From assembly GCF_012932425.1 (NCBI RefSeq), contig NZ_JAAIII010000001.1:310001-374000 (forward strand): a DNA stretch of 64,000 bases, written 5' to 3'. Below the pieces are notes generated by a model. That model saw only the letters and a list, made by a program, of their open reading frames with translations. It did no database searches and was not told where the DNA came from. Position numbers and translations under genes: made by a program. This document shows positions 1-8,421 of the stretch, piece after piece; within the stretch, counting starts at the first letter, position 1, and every line of letters starts with the position of its first letter. This DNA is from Bifidobacterium oedipodis. Lineage in GTDB: Bacteria; Actinomycetota; Actinomycetes; Actinomycetales; Bifidobacteriaceae.

Positions 1-30
1 GGGGCAATGCAACCATAATTCACTTCCGTT

Positions 31-1257
31 TTAGTGCTGGAACGGGCGCTCGAGCGGGCAATCGCGGTTGAGTTCCACGCCGAAGCCGGGCTTGTCGAGC
101 TGTTCGGCGGTCATAATGCCGCCTTCGGGCACGGGTTCGCCCACGAGCACCGGGTCGAACTGCGGGCGCAGGGAGTCCGCGTGCGGGGAGGTCATCAGGA
201 ATTCGCTGAACGGGGTGTTCGTGAACGTGATAACCGCATGGTGCGAGTACACCGACGAGCCGTGGGGCACCACGAGCTGGCCGCGCGACTTGGCGATGGC
301 CGCGATCTCGCACAGGGAGGTCACGCCGCCGCACCAGCCGACATCGGGCTGCAGAATGTCCACGCCCGCGTCGGAGAGCTCCTTGAAGCCTTCGATGGTG
401 CCGGTGTGCTCGCCGGTGGTCATCAGCATGCCGGCGGGCATGTTCTTCTTGAGCTGACGGTAGGACTCGATCTGGTTCGGAGGGAAGCACTCCTCGATCC
501 ATTTGAGCTTGTAGGGGGCCGCCGCATGCGCCAGCTTGGTGGCGTAGTTGACGGTCTGGCTCATCCAGCAGTCGAACATCAGCCAGAACTTGTCGCCGAC
601 CTTCTCGCGCATATCGGCGAGCATGGCGATATCCTTTTCGATGCCTTCGTCGTCGTCTGCCGGGCCCCAGTGGGTCGGCATCTTGCCGCCGATGAAGCCC
701 ATCTTCTGGGCAAGATCGGGTCGGGCGCCGGTGGCGTAGAAATGAATGGTATCGCGCACGGCACCGCCGAGCAGCTTGTAGACGGGCAGATTCAGTACCT
801 TGCCGTAGAGGTCCCACAGCGCCAGATCCACGCAGGAGATGGTGTTGATCACCACGCCACCGCCACCGGAATAGAACAGGGTGGAGTTGAGCATCTGGTC
901 ATGGATGAGCTTGATCTGGTCGACGCGCTTGCCCTCGACGAAGCGGGACAGGTGATGCTCGACGATGAAGCAGCCGGGGTTGCCGGCGGTCGAGATGGCG
1001 AAGCCGGTGGTTCCGTCGGAGGCCTCGACTTCGACTACCAGCGTGCCGAGCACGTTGATGCCGAAGGATTGGCGGGACTGCTTGTATTCCTCGTACTTCG
1101 ACATCGGGGTGGCGATGTGGTCGTCGATCCAGTGGTCCTTGCCCTGATCGTGGTAGTCGCCACCGCCCTGACCGTGCACCTTGGCGGCGGCGCCGCCCAT
1201 GGAGTAGGCACGGATGTGGGTGATGGTTGGCAGTTTCAGCGATGGTGCTAATGCCAT
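31..1257 (-). CDS. rhmD: L-rhamnonate dehydratase
   Basis: This 408-residue enolase-superfamily protein should dehydrate L-rhamnonate to 2-keto-3-deoxy-L-rhamnonate in the cytoplasm. I recognise long stretches shared with E. coli RhmD, for example [50 protein letters not shown] and [19 protein letters not shown]. The metal-ligand strands are visible: Asp about 229 (FDCWMSQ), Glu about 255 (WIEEC), Glu 283 (TGEH), and a His near 332 that likely acts as base. The open frame continues upstream to 1416, but the ATG at 1257 has AGAGGA a few bases before it and starts the RhmD-like homology. It is divergent from a dehydrogenase, with about 150 bp between them. Complete; nothing odd. Confidence 0.93.
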   Translation of the reverse strand: MALAPSLKLPTITHIRAYSMGGAAAKVHGQGGGDYHDQGKDHWIDDHIATPMSKYEEYKQSRQSFGINVLGTLVVEVEASDGTTGFAISTAGNPGCFIVEHHLSRFVEGKRVDQIKLIHDQMLNSTLFYSGGGGVVINTISCVDLALWDLYGKVLNLPVYKLLGGAVRDTIHFYATGARPDLAQKMGFIGGKMPTHWGPADDDEGIEKDIAMLADMREKVGDKFWLMFDCWMSQTVNYATKLAHAAAPYKLKWIEECFPPNQIESYRQLKKNMPAGMLMTTGEHTGTIEGFKELSDAGVDILQPDVGWCGGVTSLCEIAAIAKSRGQLVVPHGSSVYSHHAVITFTNTPFSEFLMTSPHADSLRPQFDPVLVGEPVPEGGIMTAEQLDKPGFGVELNRDCPLERPFQH

Positions 1258-1406
1258 ATCAATCCTCTTTGAGTGCGTATGGATGGAACAATCACCAGTG
1301 TATCCATAGTTGAAATACCATCCCAAATATAGGGATATGCTGTGGCGGCGAGTACACTTACTGGATGAATCAGTGTCCGCACAAGGCAGTCGGAGGGAAC
1401 AACACC
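1258..1406. promoter_or_regulatory. Divergent promoter region with inverted repeats
   Basis: This gap separates rhmD (left) from the SDR gene (right) and must hold both promoters. It contains ATCCC-N7-GGGAT at 1320-1336, and a second inverted pair, TATGGAT (1278-1284) with ATCCATA (1302-1308). Either could bind a rhamnose- or rhamnonate-responsive repressor. No regulator gene adjoins them, so the assignment is a guess. Confidence 0.4.
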
Positions 1407-2204
1407 ATGACCGCAAACCAATACAACTTCAACGGCAAAGTCGTTATCGTCACAGGTGGCGGCACCGGCATCGGCCGCGCCATCACCCGCGGCTTTCTCG
1501 ACAACGGCGCCACCGTCGTGGCGGTGGGCATGAGGCCTGGGCCGTTGGAGGAAACCGTCGCAGGTTACGAGCGCGGTCATACGCACATCACCGATGTGTC
1601 CAAGCACGACCAGGTCGCCGAACTCGTCAAATCCGTAGCCGACGAATTCGGCCACATCGACGTCGTGGTCTCCAACGCCGGCATCTTCGAAGGCGGTGAA
1701 ATCGAACACGTCTCCGACGAGGTATGGCACAAGCTCTTCTCCGTGAATATGGACGGCCTGTTCTACCTCACCAAGGAAACCCTGCCCTACCTCAAGCAAT
1801 CCAAGGGCAACATCGTCGTCGACACCTCGGTTTCCGGCCTCTTCGGCGACTGGGGCCAGACCGCCTACAACTCCACCAAGCACGCCATGAACGGCTTCGT
1901 GCGCTGCGTGGCCCTCGACTACGGCGCCTACGGCGTACGTGTCAACGCCTTCGCCCCCGCCTTCATCGAAACCGACATCAACAAAGAAGTCTGGAGCGAC
2001 CCCGAGCGCCTCAAGCCCTACGTCGAACGCGTGGCCCTCGGCCGCACCGGCAAACCCGAAGACTGCGCCGACCTCGCACTCTTCCTCGCCTCCGACGGCG
2101 CGAAATACTTGACCGGCCTCGTGGTGCCCGTCGATGGCGGCACCACTGCGGCCACCGGGCAGGGGCGCAATAGTTACGAAAACGACACCCGTTCAGTCTT
2201 GTGA
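1407..2204 (+). CDS. SDR oxidoreductase, probable L-rhamnose 1-dehydrogenase
   Basis: This 265-residue classical short-chain dehydrogenase has the nucleotide motif TGGGTGIG (residues 16-23), NAG at about 90-92, a catalytic Ser at about 141-143, and Y154-N-S-T-K158. The ATG at 1407 follows GGAGG by about 11 bases and begins just before the Rossmann strand; the frame is open to 1365 without a better start. Its position, divergent from rhmD and followed by a lactonase-like gene, fits oxidation of L-rhamnose to rhamnono-lactone. The alternative is the 4-dehydrogenation of 2-keto-3-deoxyrhamnonate, which SDRs also perform in this pathway. The family is certain; the substrate is inferred from neighbours only. 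Confidence 0.75.
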   Translation: MTANQYNFNGKVVIVTGGGTGIGRAITRGFLDNGATVVAVGMRPGPLEETVAGYERGHTHITDVSKHDQVAELVKSVADEFGHIDVVVSNAGIFEGGEIEHVSDEVWHKLFSVNMDGLFYLTKETLPYLKQSKGNIVVDTSVSGLFGDWGQTAYNSTKHAMNGFVRCVALDYGAYGVRVNAFAPAFIETDINKEVWSDPERLKPYVERVALGRTGKPEDCADLALFLASDGAKYLTGLVVPVDGGTTAATGQGRNSYENDTRSVL

Positions 2205-2307
2205 ATCGGCGGAGGCGGCGCGTCTTGAACACCGCGTAACCACTCGACGTACCTTCGTACGACTTCGGGTTACGCGGCGTTCAAGCCGCGCGCGTCCTGC
2301 GCCGATT
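2204..2307 (+). repeat. Long palindromic element, copy 1
   Basis: It starts at the last base of the upstream gene's stop codon. Nested arms pair as AATCGGCG with CGCCGATT, and TTGAACACCGCGTAACC with GGTTACGCGGCGTTCAA (one mismatch). The apex, 2243-2267, is CTCGA-CGTAC-CTTC-GTACG-ACTTCG, a 5-bp stem with a tetraloop. It belongs to a five-copy family in this window. Confidence 0.8.
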
Positions 2308-2315
2308 CGACAATG

Positions 2316-2412
2316 AGAGGCGGCGCGTCTCAGGCACCGCACAACCGCTCGACGTACTTTTGTACGACTTCGGGTTACGCGGCGTTCAAGACGCGCGCGT
2401 CCTGCGCCGATT
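2316..2412 (+). repeat. Long palindromic element, copy 2
   Basis: A tandem near-duplicate of copy 1 with apexes 105 bp apart. The apex at 2348-2372 has CGTAC-TTTT-GTACG. The right arm is nearly identical to copy 1, while the left arm has diverged and pairs less well. Confidence 0.75.
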
Positions 2413-2464
2413 CGGGGCGTGTGTTGGTTGACATAGGTGCAAGTACACAGACAAAGGAGTCCGT

Positions 2465-3436
2465 ATGACATTAGGTGAGGATTATCAGGAGACGGTGCCG
2501 GGGCGCCTCTACACCATCGTTCCGGAGACGCCCGATCGGGCGGCGGCACCACGCGCATTCATCGACACGCATGTGCACCTGATGACCGTGGCGCTCTACT
2601 CATGGTTCAACCCCAGCAAAGCACCCACCTTCGAAGGGCCATGGGATCCACTGTTCCTTGCAGGCGACTACACCGCCGAATCGCTGACGGAGGAGCTGGC
2701 CGGATCTAAAGCATCAGTGGTCGGTGCGGTACACATTCAAGCCAACGCCGACGATCCGGTGGCCGAAGTCGCCGAAGTGCAGCACATGAGCGAGCGTTCC
2801 GGCCTGCCAGTGATGATCGTAGCCGGAGGCGACCTGAGCGCGCCGAACATCGAAGCGACACTGGAAGCCGAAGCCGAATACGCGAACGTGCGAGGCTTCC
2901 GCCAGAACCTCAACATGCACACCCATCCGCTCTACCAATACGTTGACAAACCCTATATGGATGACCCCAACTGGCTGCGAGGTCTCGGTCTGCTCAAACG
3001 CCACGAGATGAGCTTCGACATGCAGCTGTACCCCACCCAATTCATGCGGGCGGCCGAAGTCATCGACGAGCATCCCGATACGCTGTTCATCATCAACCAT
3101 GCTGGTATGTGGGCCGATCGCAACCTCGAAGGCTGGCGACTGTGGAAGAACGGTCTGATTGAACTGGGCAAGCGTGACAACTGCGTGATCAAAATCTCCG
3201 GCTTGCCTTCGATGGACCACTATTGGACCGTCGAATCAATCAAACCGGCCATCTACACCGTGCTTGATGTCTTCGGTGCAGAGCGAACCATGTTCGCATC
3301 GAACTTCCCCGTAGACAAGCTGCACTGTTCGCTAGCGGATCTCGTGCACGCCTACGAACGCTGCGTCGAAGATCTGTCACGTTCGGAACGCGACGCACTA
3401 TTCGTCAACAATGCGCGACGCTACTACCGGTTCTGA
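2465..3436 (+). CDS. Amidohydrolase-2 family, probable L-rhamnono-lactonase
   Basis: The 323-residue product looks like the COG3618/PF04909 metal-dependent lactonase family. Near residue 34 it has the strand-1 motif DTHVHL; later come RGFRQNLN, a FIINHAGM His strand, and a terminal ASNFPVDK Asp strand, the usual TIM-barrel metal-site order. In non-phosphorylating rhamnose or fucose pathways, members of this family open the sugar lactone to the acid. Placed between the SDR and rhmD functions, it most likely makes L-rhamnonate. AAAGGAG lies just before the ATG. A TTGACA about 30 bases upstream could be a -35 box, but no clear -10 follows. The specific lactone is inferred. Confidence 0.8.
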   Translation: MTLGEDYQETVPGRLYTIVPETPDRAAAPRAFIDTHVHLMTVALYSWFNPSKAPTFEGPWDPLFLAGDYTAESLTEELAGSKASVVGAVHIQANADDPVAEVAEVQHMSERSGLPVMIVAGGDLSAPNIEATLEAEAEYANVRGFRQNLNMHTHPLYQYVDKPYMDDPNWLRGLGLLKRHEMSFDMQLYPTQFMRAAEVIDEHPDTLFIINHAGMWADRNLEGWRLWKNGLIELGKRDNCVIKISGLPSMDHYWTVESIKPAIYTVLDVFGAERTMFASNFPVDKLHCSLADLVHAYERCVEDLSRSERDALFVNNARRYYRF

Positions 3437-3458
3437 TCGAATAATGGGGCGATGCTAT

Positions 3459-3502
3459 AAAACCGATTTCATAACGTCAAAATGCTGACTGCTGGCAACA
3501 AA
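3459..3502 (+). promoter_or_regulatory. Candidate uronate-regulon operators (AAACCGRTTT and TGGCAACA)
   Basis: AAAACCGATTT (3459-3469) and CTGGCAACAAACTATG (from 3492) lie upstream of the SDR at 3587. The second closely matches CTGGCAACAAGATTATG near 20004, and TGGCAACAAAA recurs before the altronate dehydratase. Confidence 0.5.
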
Positions 3503-3586
3503 CTATGCACTCCATGAAACTCGCGGTTGAATAGAGTCATCAGCCATCGAACGATGGCAAGTGAACAGCGAAAGGAAGTCATCACC

Positions 3587-4396
3587 ATGACATTCGATAT
3601 GAGCAAGTTCTCACTGGAAGGCAAAGTGGCACTTGTTACCGGTGCCTCCTATGGTATCGGTTTCGGCATCGCCTCCGCCTTCGCAGCCGCCGGCGCAAAA
3701 ATCGCCTTCAACGACATCAACGAAGCCGCTGTCGAACGCGGCATGGCCGCCTACAAGGAAGCCGGCATCGATGCCAAGGGCTACGTGGCCGACGTCACCG
3801 ACGAAGCCGCCGTCAACCAGCTCATCGCCGACATCGAACAGGACTTCGGTACCAGCCCGGACATCCTCGTCAACAACGCCGGCATCATCAAGCGCATCCC
3901 CATGCTTGAAATGTCCGCCGACGACTGGCGCAAGGTCATCGACATCGACCTGACCGGCCCCTTCATCGTCTCCAAGGCCGTCATCCCCGGCATGATCAAG
4001 AAGGGCCACGGCAAGATCATCAACATCTGCTCCATGATGAGCGAACTCGGCCGCGAAACCGTCTCCGCCTACGCGGCAGCCAAGGGCGGTCTCAAGATGC
4101 TCACCCGCAACATCTGCTCCGAATACGGCGAGCACAACATCCAGTGCAACGCCATCGGCCCCGGCTACATCGCCACCCCGCAAACCGCTCCGTTGCGCGA
4201 ACGCCAGCCCGACGGCTCCCGTCACCCCTTCGACGCCTTCATCGTCGCCAAGACCCCGGCCGCCCGTTGGGGCACCCCCGAGGATCTGCAAGGCCCGGCC
4301 GTGTTCCTCGCCTCCGACGCCTCCGACTTCGTCAACGGCCTCGTGCTGTACGTTGATGGCGGCATTCTGGCGTACATCGGCAAGCAACCCCAGTAA
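3587..4396 (+). CDS. SDR oxidoreductase, DhuD/KduD/gluconate 5-dehydrogenase-like
   Basis: This 269-residue SDR has TGASYGIG (18-25), NNAG (96-99), S149, and Y162-A-A-A-K166; the C-terminal SDxVNGxxxxVDGG is typical of KduD and gluconate 5-dehydrogenase. The ATG at 3587 has AAGGAAG ten bases upstream; the longer open frame back to 3527 lacks a start signal. It is followed by an RpiB-fold isomerase gene. That SDR plus RpiB-type pairing is known from streptococci as DhuD/DhuI, which convert the open-chain product of unsaturated uronates to 2-keto-3-deoxygluconate. I infer the same reduction here. An ordinary hexonate dehydrogenase remains possible. Candidate operators shared with uronate genes lie upstream. 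Confidence 0.75.
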   Translation: MTFDMSKFSLEGKVALVTGASYGIGFGIASAFAAAGAKIAFNDINEAAVERGMAAYKEAGIDAKGYVADVTDEAAVNQLIADIEQDFGTSPDILVNNAGIIKRIPMLEMSADDWRKVIDIDLTGPFIVSKAVIPGMIKKGHGKIINICSMMSELGRETVSAYAAAKGGLKMLTRNICSEYGEHNIQCNAIGPGYIATPQTAPLRERQPDGSRHPFDAFIVAKTPAARWGTPEDLQGPAVFLASDASDFVNGLVLYVDGGILAYIGKQPQ

Positions 4397-4505
4397 GTAA
4401 ATCACGCGATGATGGAGCGCCTTCTGCGTTGCGGAAGGCTCGACGTACCTTCGTACGCCTTCGCCTTCCGCGCCTTGAAGTCGCACGCATCATCACGTGA
4501 TTTAC
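4397..4505 (+). repeat. Long palindromic element, copy 3
   Basis: It begins at the base after the TAA stop of the SDR gene. The outer arms are GTAAATCACG (4397-4406) with CGTGATTTAC (4496-4505), continuing as GATGATG with CATCATC. Inner arms GCGGAAGG and CCTTCCGC flank the apex at 4439-4463, CTCGA-CGTAC-CTTC-GTACG-CCTTCG. Confidence 0.85.
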
Positions 4506-4560
4506 TGCGTAATCAATGATTATTAATGATTTCACTGTTAGCAGTAAAGGAAATGGATTA

Positions 4561-5199
4561 ATGCGTATTGCACTGATCAATGAGAATTCGCAGAATGCGA
4601 AGAACGACCTGATTTTCGACGCACTGAAGAAGGTCGTCGAACCCAAGGGTTTTGAAGTCGACAACTACGGCATGTACTCCGCCGAAGGCTCCGCTCCACT
4701 CACCTACGTGCAGAACGGCATCCTCGCCGCAGCCCTGCTCAACACCGGTGCGGCCGACTTCGTGGTCACCGGCTGCGGCACCGGCGAAGGCGCCATGCTG
4801 GCCCTCAACTCCTTCCCAGGCGTGATCTGCGGTCACGTCGAAGATCCGCTCGACGCCTACACCTTCGCCCAGATCAACGACGGCAACGCCATGGCCATTC
4901 CCTTCGCCCTGAAGAACGGCTGGGGCCAGGAACTGCAGCTCAAGTACATCTTCGAGCAGATGTGGCTTGAGGAGCCGGGCTCCGGCTACCCCAAGGAGCG
5001 CGTCGTTCCCGAACAGCGCAACAAGAAGATTCTCGACGGCGTGCGTGCCGCCGCCTACCGCCCGCTCGTCGACATCTACAAGGATCTCGACCCCGAGCTG
5101 GTCAAGGGTGCGTTCGCCGGCGAACATTTCAAGGAACTGTTCGAAGCCCACGCCGCCGACGGTGAAATCAAGGACTACGTACTGTCCCTGATCGACTAA
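4561..5199 (+). CDS. RpiB/LacA/LacB-family isomerase, DhuI-like
   Basis: The 212-residue product has the RpiB-type N-terminus (MRIALINENSQNAKND) and the anion-binding GCGTGEGAMLALN segment in place of the usual GTGIG loop. It is longer than RpiB (about 150 residues) and matches the subgroup that isomerises 4-deoxy-5-keto-uronates (DhuI). The ATG at 4561 follows AAAGGAAATGG at close range and starts the family homology; the frame is open to 4516. Pairing with the preceding SDR supports a role in unsaturated galacturonate or glucuronate use. No 2-keto-3-deoxygluconate kinase or aldolase lies in the window. A phosphopentose isomerase role is less likely given the subgroup. Confidence 0.75.
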   Translation: MRIALINENSQNAKNDLIFDALKKVVEPKGFEVDNYGMYSAEGSAPLTYVQNGILAAALLNTGAADFVVTGCGTGEGAMLALNSFPGVICGHVEDPLDAYTFAQINDGNAMAIPFALKNGWGQELQLKYIFEQMWLEEPGSGYPKERVVPEQRNKKILDGVRAAAYRPLVDIYKDLDPELVKGAFAGEHFKELFEAHAADGEIKDYVLSLID

Positions 5200-5226
5200 T
5201 CGCGTTCTGCTTTTTTGTTGTGTGTG

Positions 5227-5270
5227 GTAAAGGCCGCGCAGATTCCGTGAGGAGTCCGCGCGGCCTTTAC
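5227..5270. terminator. Bidirectional terminator hairpin
   Basis: GTAAAGGCCGCGC (5227-5239) pairs perfectly with GCGCGGCCTTTAC (5258-5270) between convergent genes; a T-run (TTTTTTG) lies just upstream. Confidence 0.75.
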
Positions 5271-5316
5271 ATTACCGATATATGTTGTGCGAGGCTCTGC
5301 GTGATATCGGGCTGCG

Positions 5317-6093
5317 CTACCCACGAACCGCCGCAATCATGCCTGCATTACGGCCAGCGATAGTGCCGACTTCGTTGTATGCCTGCTGAAAGTAGTGATA
5401 GCGATCCTTCATCAACCCACGTGCCCGCATGGTATGCAGTTCATCGCACACCAGATGTACATCCGGCAGTTCGTCGGCCAACTCTAGCTGCGCTTGACGG
5501 ATAGAAGCATAATCACGTGCATCCGGACCGTTGTATTCACCAATGGCGACAAGGAAACACGCCTCAATGCCATGCTCGCGCATACGATCCATCAAATGCC
5601 GGAAGCGAATCTTGTATTCCTCAGAAGACATGCCCCTGTCCCCATCGGTCTCGCCCTGGCACCAAAGCGTATACCGGTGCCGGAAAACAATGTCGTGCTT
5701 CGCGGCATACTGCTGCACCCGATCGCACCGGCGGATTGCGTCATCCAGCAGATCACCCTTGTCGCCATGCCATTGTGTGATGGACGATCCACCCTTGCTT
5801 GCGGAAACGGCGATAATTGGCATGCCCGCAGCCGGTACATAGGCGTTGGCGAAGGCGGTGACCATGGAACCGGTTTTCTTGCCCGGTTCATAGATGCCAT
5901 TCGGATCATTCTCATTCACGCCGAACGGTTCGCGAATATCATGCAGATGATCAGGATCGGTAATCGCGCGGTATTCATAGCCGATACCCGGCAGTGGTTC
6001 TGCGGCCGGTTCAGGCCAGCGTTCGGAAGTAATGCCGCGCCCCGCCATATTGGACTGCCCCATGCACATCATCAGATCGAATACACGTTCCAT
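5317..6093 (-). CDS. SGNH-type esterase, SASA/CE6-like (GQSNMAG)
   Basis: This 258-residue protein opens with MCMGQSNMAGRG, the nucleophile-Ser block of sialate O-acetylesterase and acetylxylan-esterase (CE6-like) families. Later come SASKGGSSITQW (oxyanion Gly) and WCQGETDG, the usual block III/Gln-Gly-Glu motif. There is no signal peptide, so it acts in the cytoplasm, probably removing acetyl groups from imported oligosaccharides. I chose the ATG at 6093 because GGGAG lies six bases upstream; an ATG four codons earlier lacks one. The catalytic His is not obvious: the C-terminal KDRYHYFQQAYNE holds a His (block V candidate). Substrate is inferred from the surrounding sugar-acid genes. Confidence 0.8.
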   Translation of the reverse strand: MERVFDLMMCMGQSNMAGRGITSERWPEPAAEPLPGIGYEYRAITDPDHLHDIREPFGVNENDPNGIYEPGKKTGSMVTAFANAYVPAAGMPIIAVSASKGGSSITQWHGDKGDLLDDAIRRCDRVQQYAAKHDIVFRHRYTLWCQGETDGDRGMSSEEYKIRFRHLMDRMREHGIEACFLVAIGEYNGPDARDYASIRQAQLELADELPDVHLVCDELHTMRARGLMKDRYHYFQQAYNEVGTIAGRNAGMIAAVRG

Positions 6094-6446
6094 TGTCGCT
6101 CCCATTGCCGTACGGTGGTCGGCGGTGTGCCGGCGCCACTGTCAACACTACCGTTACTGTGGCTTTCGTGAGGATGCCGCGTCACAATTTGCCGTTGTAT
6201 GCAGGTATGCAAACTGCATGTTGGAGACGCCATCGGTGTTGGCGAGATTTGCCGTCGTGCGTAGGGCGGGCGGTGAGATAAGGAAGTTGGCCGGCGGGAA
6301 AAGAATGCGTGAATCGCGTGCGGCGGTGTGGCGTGATGATGGATTGCGAAGAAGATGATGAAGAGTTCGGTGGTACACTGACCGACTGTGATGTTCGCGG
6401 CTGCATCGAGCCGTTTGTCTATAAGCGTTCCGAAGGAGGGACTGAT

Positions 6447-7184
6447 ATGTTTGAGACGATCATCTACGCGTTCGGCGATAGCATCGTCAACGGCCATGTG
6501 TATCCGCAACAGGGGAGTGTGGAACGCGTCGCTGCGGCGATTGGCGGCTGTCGTGTAATCAAGATGGCACGCAACGGTGCCACCATCTGCTCTACGCCAT
6601 TGCATAGCGCGGATCTGGGCGGGCAGATCCTGAAACAGACCGAAGAGGTTCCTGCAGACTCGCCTGCGCCCGACGTCATCGTATTCGATGGTCTGACCAA
6701 TGATGTGCATCAAGGATTTCTGCGTGACCATCCGGGTGAACTGACCGCGCCAGGCGAATTTGACCCCTCCCGATTCGCCCCCGACACCTACGCCGGTTGC
6801 TTCGAATCGACCATTGCCGAATTTCGTCGCTGCTGGCCGAATGCGGCGATTGTCTATCTTGCCGTGCATAAGAATGGCGCCCAAAGCTTCGACGATCAGA
6901 TGCATGCCCGCCGTTTGGCGTTGGGCGCCTGTGAAAAATGGGGTGTTGTTGTGGCGGATGTATGGGCGGACTCCGATCTCGACACTCGACGGGATGAAGA
7001 CCGCGTGAAGTATTCCTTCGACGCGTTGGGTAACGACGGTCTACCGGGCACTCCCGAAACCATCACCTATGATCATCCCGATAGGCAGCCGAGCGGAACC
7101 CATCCGAATTTCCCCGCTATCGACAGGTTCTACACTCCGGTGGTGGCAAGGGTATTGACCTCGATGATGCATGTAGGCCGCTGA
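6447..7184 (+). CDS. SGNH/GDSL hydrolase
   Basis: A 245-residue SGNH hydrolase: block I is AFGDSIVNG (Ser near residue 11), block II has the Gly in KMARNGAT, block III Asn is in FDGLTNDVHQ, and block V His is in GTHPN near the C-terminus. All four catalytic positions are present. GGAGG lies seven bases before the ATG at 6447; the frame is open upstream to 6309 with no good start. No signal peptide, so cytoplasmic. It is divergent from the SASA-type esterase at 5317, which suggests two esterases for different ester positions on the same substrate. Specificity is unknown. Confidence 0.8.
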   Translation: MFETIIYAFGDSIVNGHVYPQQGSVERVAAAIGGCRVIKMARNGATICSTPLHSADLGGQILKQTEEVPADSPAPDVIVFDGLTNDVHQGFLRDHPGELTAPGEFDPSRFAPDTYAGCFESTIAEFRRCWPNAAIVYLAVHKNGAQSFDDQMHARRLALGACEKWGVVVADVWADSDLDTRRDEDRVKYSFDALGNDGLPGTPETITYDHPDRQPSGTHPNFPAIDRFYTPVVARVLTSMMHVGR

Positions 7185-7190
7185 TTCTCT

Positions 7191-7212
7191 AAACGGCGGT
7201 ATTCCGCCGTTT
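7191..7212 (+). terminator. Intrinsic terminator
   Basis: AAACGGCGG (7191-7199), loop TATT, CCGCCGTTT (7204-7212), followed by a pyrimidine-rich stretch, just after the esterase stop codon. Confidence 0.75.
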
Positions 7213-7276
7213 CTATCCCGTTTTGGTTGCGTTTGGCGTGGAATGCGACACGCTAAAGTTGCGTGGATTCGATTCG

Positions 7277-7315
7277 TTGACATTCTAGTAAATACGTATC
7301 GAGTAAATGCGTATC
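7277..7315 (+). promoter_or_regulatory. ABC-operon promoter with tandem LacI-type half-palindromes
   Basis: TTGACA at 7277-7282 is a candidate -35 box. Two operator-like repeats, AATACGTATC (7291-7300) and AATGCGTATC (7306-7315), lie 15 bp apart. They match GATACGTATC upstream of the LacI-family gene at 13806, so that regulator probably controls this transporter. The -10 box is not obvious. The 300 bp between 7185 and 7489 hold no convincing gene. Confidence 0.6.
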
Positions 7316-7488
7316 GATAAAAGAATGATCATCATGCCTAACGGAGTGCATGGTTGTTTTCTGGAGGCGGCGAAGATGTCGCTCAGGGAAAGGAAATCGA
7401 TGACAAAGCAACAATGTGCGCGGAGCTTCGGCAATCGCGCCGGTTGCGGCTCTAACAGCCGCAGCGTCTGGTATGAAGGAGGCGAATC

Positions 7489-8421
7489 GTGAGCGCTGCA
7501 AGTGAATTCGCCGTGCTGCTCAAGAATCGCGGCAAGGCAAAGGACAAGGCCACGGATACCAAGCCGGCTCTGGGCTTTCTCGCCCCTTGGCTCATCGGTG
7601 CGGTGTGCCTGACCTTCGTTCCCATGGTGATCTCGCTGTATCTGTCGCTGACCAAATACAACATGCTCACCAGCCCGAAGTTCGTCGGACTGCAGAATTA
7701 TGCGACTCTTCTGCAGGACACGCGTTATCTGCAATCCCTGAAAGTCACCTTCAGCTACGTGATCATCTCGGTGCCGCTACAGCTGATCGCCGCACTCGCG
7801 CTGGCTGTGGTGCTTGACCGGGGCATGAGGGGATTGACCTTCTACCGCTCGGCCTTCTACCTGCCTTCCATGCTGGGTGGCTCCGTGGCCATCGCGGTGC
7901 TGTGGAAGATGGTCTTCGGTTCCGATGGTCTGTTCAACCAGGCATTGGGACTGTTCGGTTTGGATGTCACCCAGTCGTGGATCGCGAACACCGCCACTGC
8001 GAACGGCACCCTGATGGTGCTGCATATCTGGCAGTTCGGTTCGCCGATGGTGATCTTCCTGGCCGGTCTTCGCCAGATTCCGCGTGAGCTGTACGAGGCT
8101 GCCAGTGTGGACGGTGCCGGAAAGTGGCGTCAGTTCCTGTCGATCACATTGCCGATGCTCAGCCCGATCATCTTCTTCAATCTGGTGATGAGCATCATCA
8201 ACAGCTTCCAGACCTTCACCCAGGCGTTCGTCGTCTCCGGCGGCACCGGCGGCCCCAATGACGCGACGCTGTTCTACACACTGTATCTGTACATGCAGGG
8301 CTTCGGATCGATGAAGATGGGCTATGCCGCCGCCATGGCATGGATTCTCGTGATCATCGTCGCCGTGCTGACCGTAATCAATTTCGCTCTCTCGAAGTAT
8401 TGGGTGCACTACGATGACTAA
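7489..8421 (+). CDS. Sugar ABC transporter permease (MalF/LacF type)
   Basis: This 310-residue inner-membrane protein starts at a GTG preceded by AAGGAGG. It has six hydrophobic segments, and the EAA loop RELYEAASVDGAGKWRQF (around residue 205) that contacts the ATPase. It belongs to the carbohydrate uptake family CUT1. It overlaps the next permease by eight bases, so the two are translationally coupled. A solute-binding protein follows but no ATPase, as is common in Bifidobacterium, where a shared MsmK-like ATPase serves many importers. Its operators resemble those of the downstream LacI gene. Likely cargo: acidic oligosaccharides degraded by the nearby glycosidases. Confidence 0.9.
   Translation: MSAASEFAVLLKNRGKAKDKATDTKPALGFLAPWLIGAVCLTFVPMVISLYLSLTKYNMLTSPKFVGLQNYATLLQDTRYLQSLKVTFSYVIISVPLQLIAALALAVVLDRGMRGLTFYRSAFYLPSMLGGSVAIAVLWKMVFGSDGLFNQALGLFGLDVTQSWIANTATANGTLMVLHIWQFGSPMVIFLAGLRQIPRELYEAASVDGAGKWRQFLSITLPMLSPIIFFNLVMSIINSFQTFTQAFVVSGGTGGPNDATLFYTLYLYMQGFGSMKMGYAAAMAWILVIIVAVLTVINFALSKYWVHYDD

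Noticed and set aside
1..30. Possible partial gene at the left edge
   Set aside because: Only 30 bases precede the rhmD stop and no reading frame can be judged; a downstream pathway gene may lie outside the window.
34..1251. A 405-codon plus-strand reading frame antisense to rhmD, and similar long antisense frames such as 41528-43942 opposite pflB
   Set aside because: Their translations lack any family motifs and mirror the high-GC codon bias of the true genes on the other strand; rhmD and pflB are clearly the real genes.
7307..7492. A 61-codon reading frame just upstream of the ABC permease
   Set aside because: It overlaps the operator region, has no ribosome-binding site and no recognisable sequence; more likely the untranslated leader.
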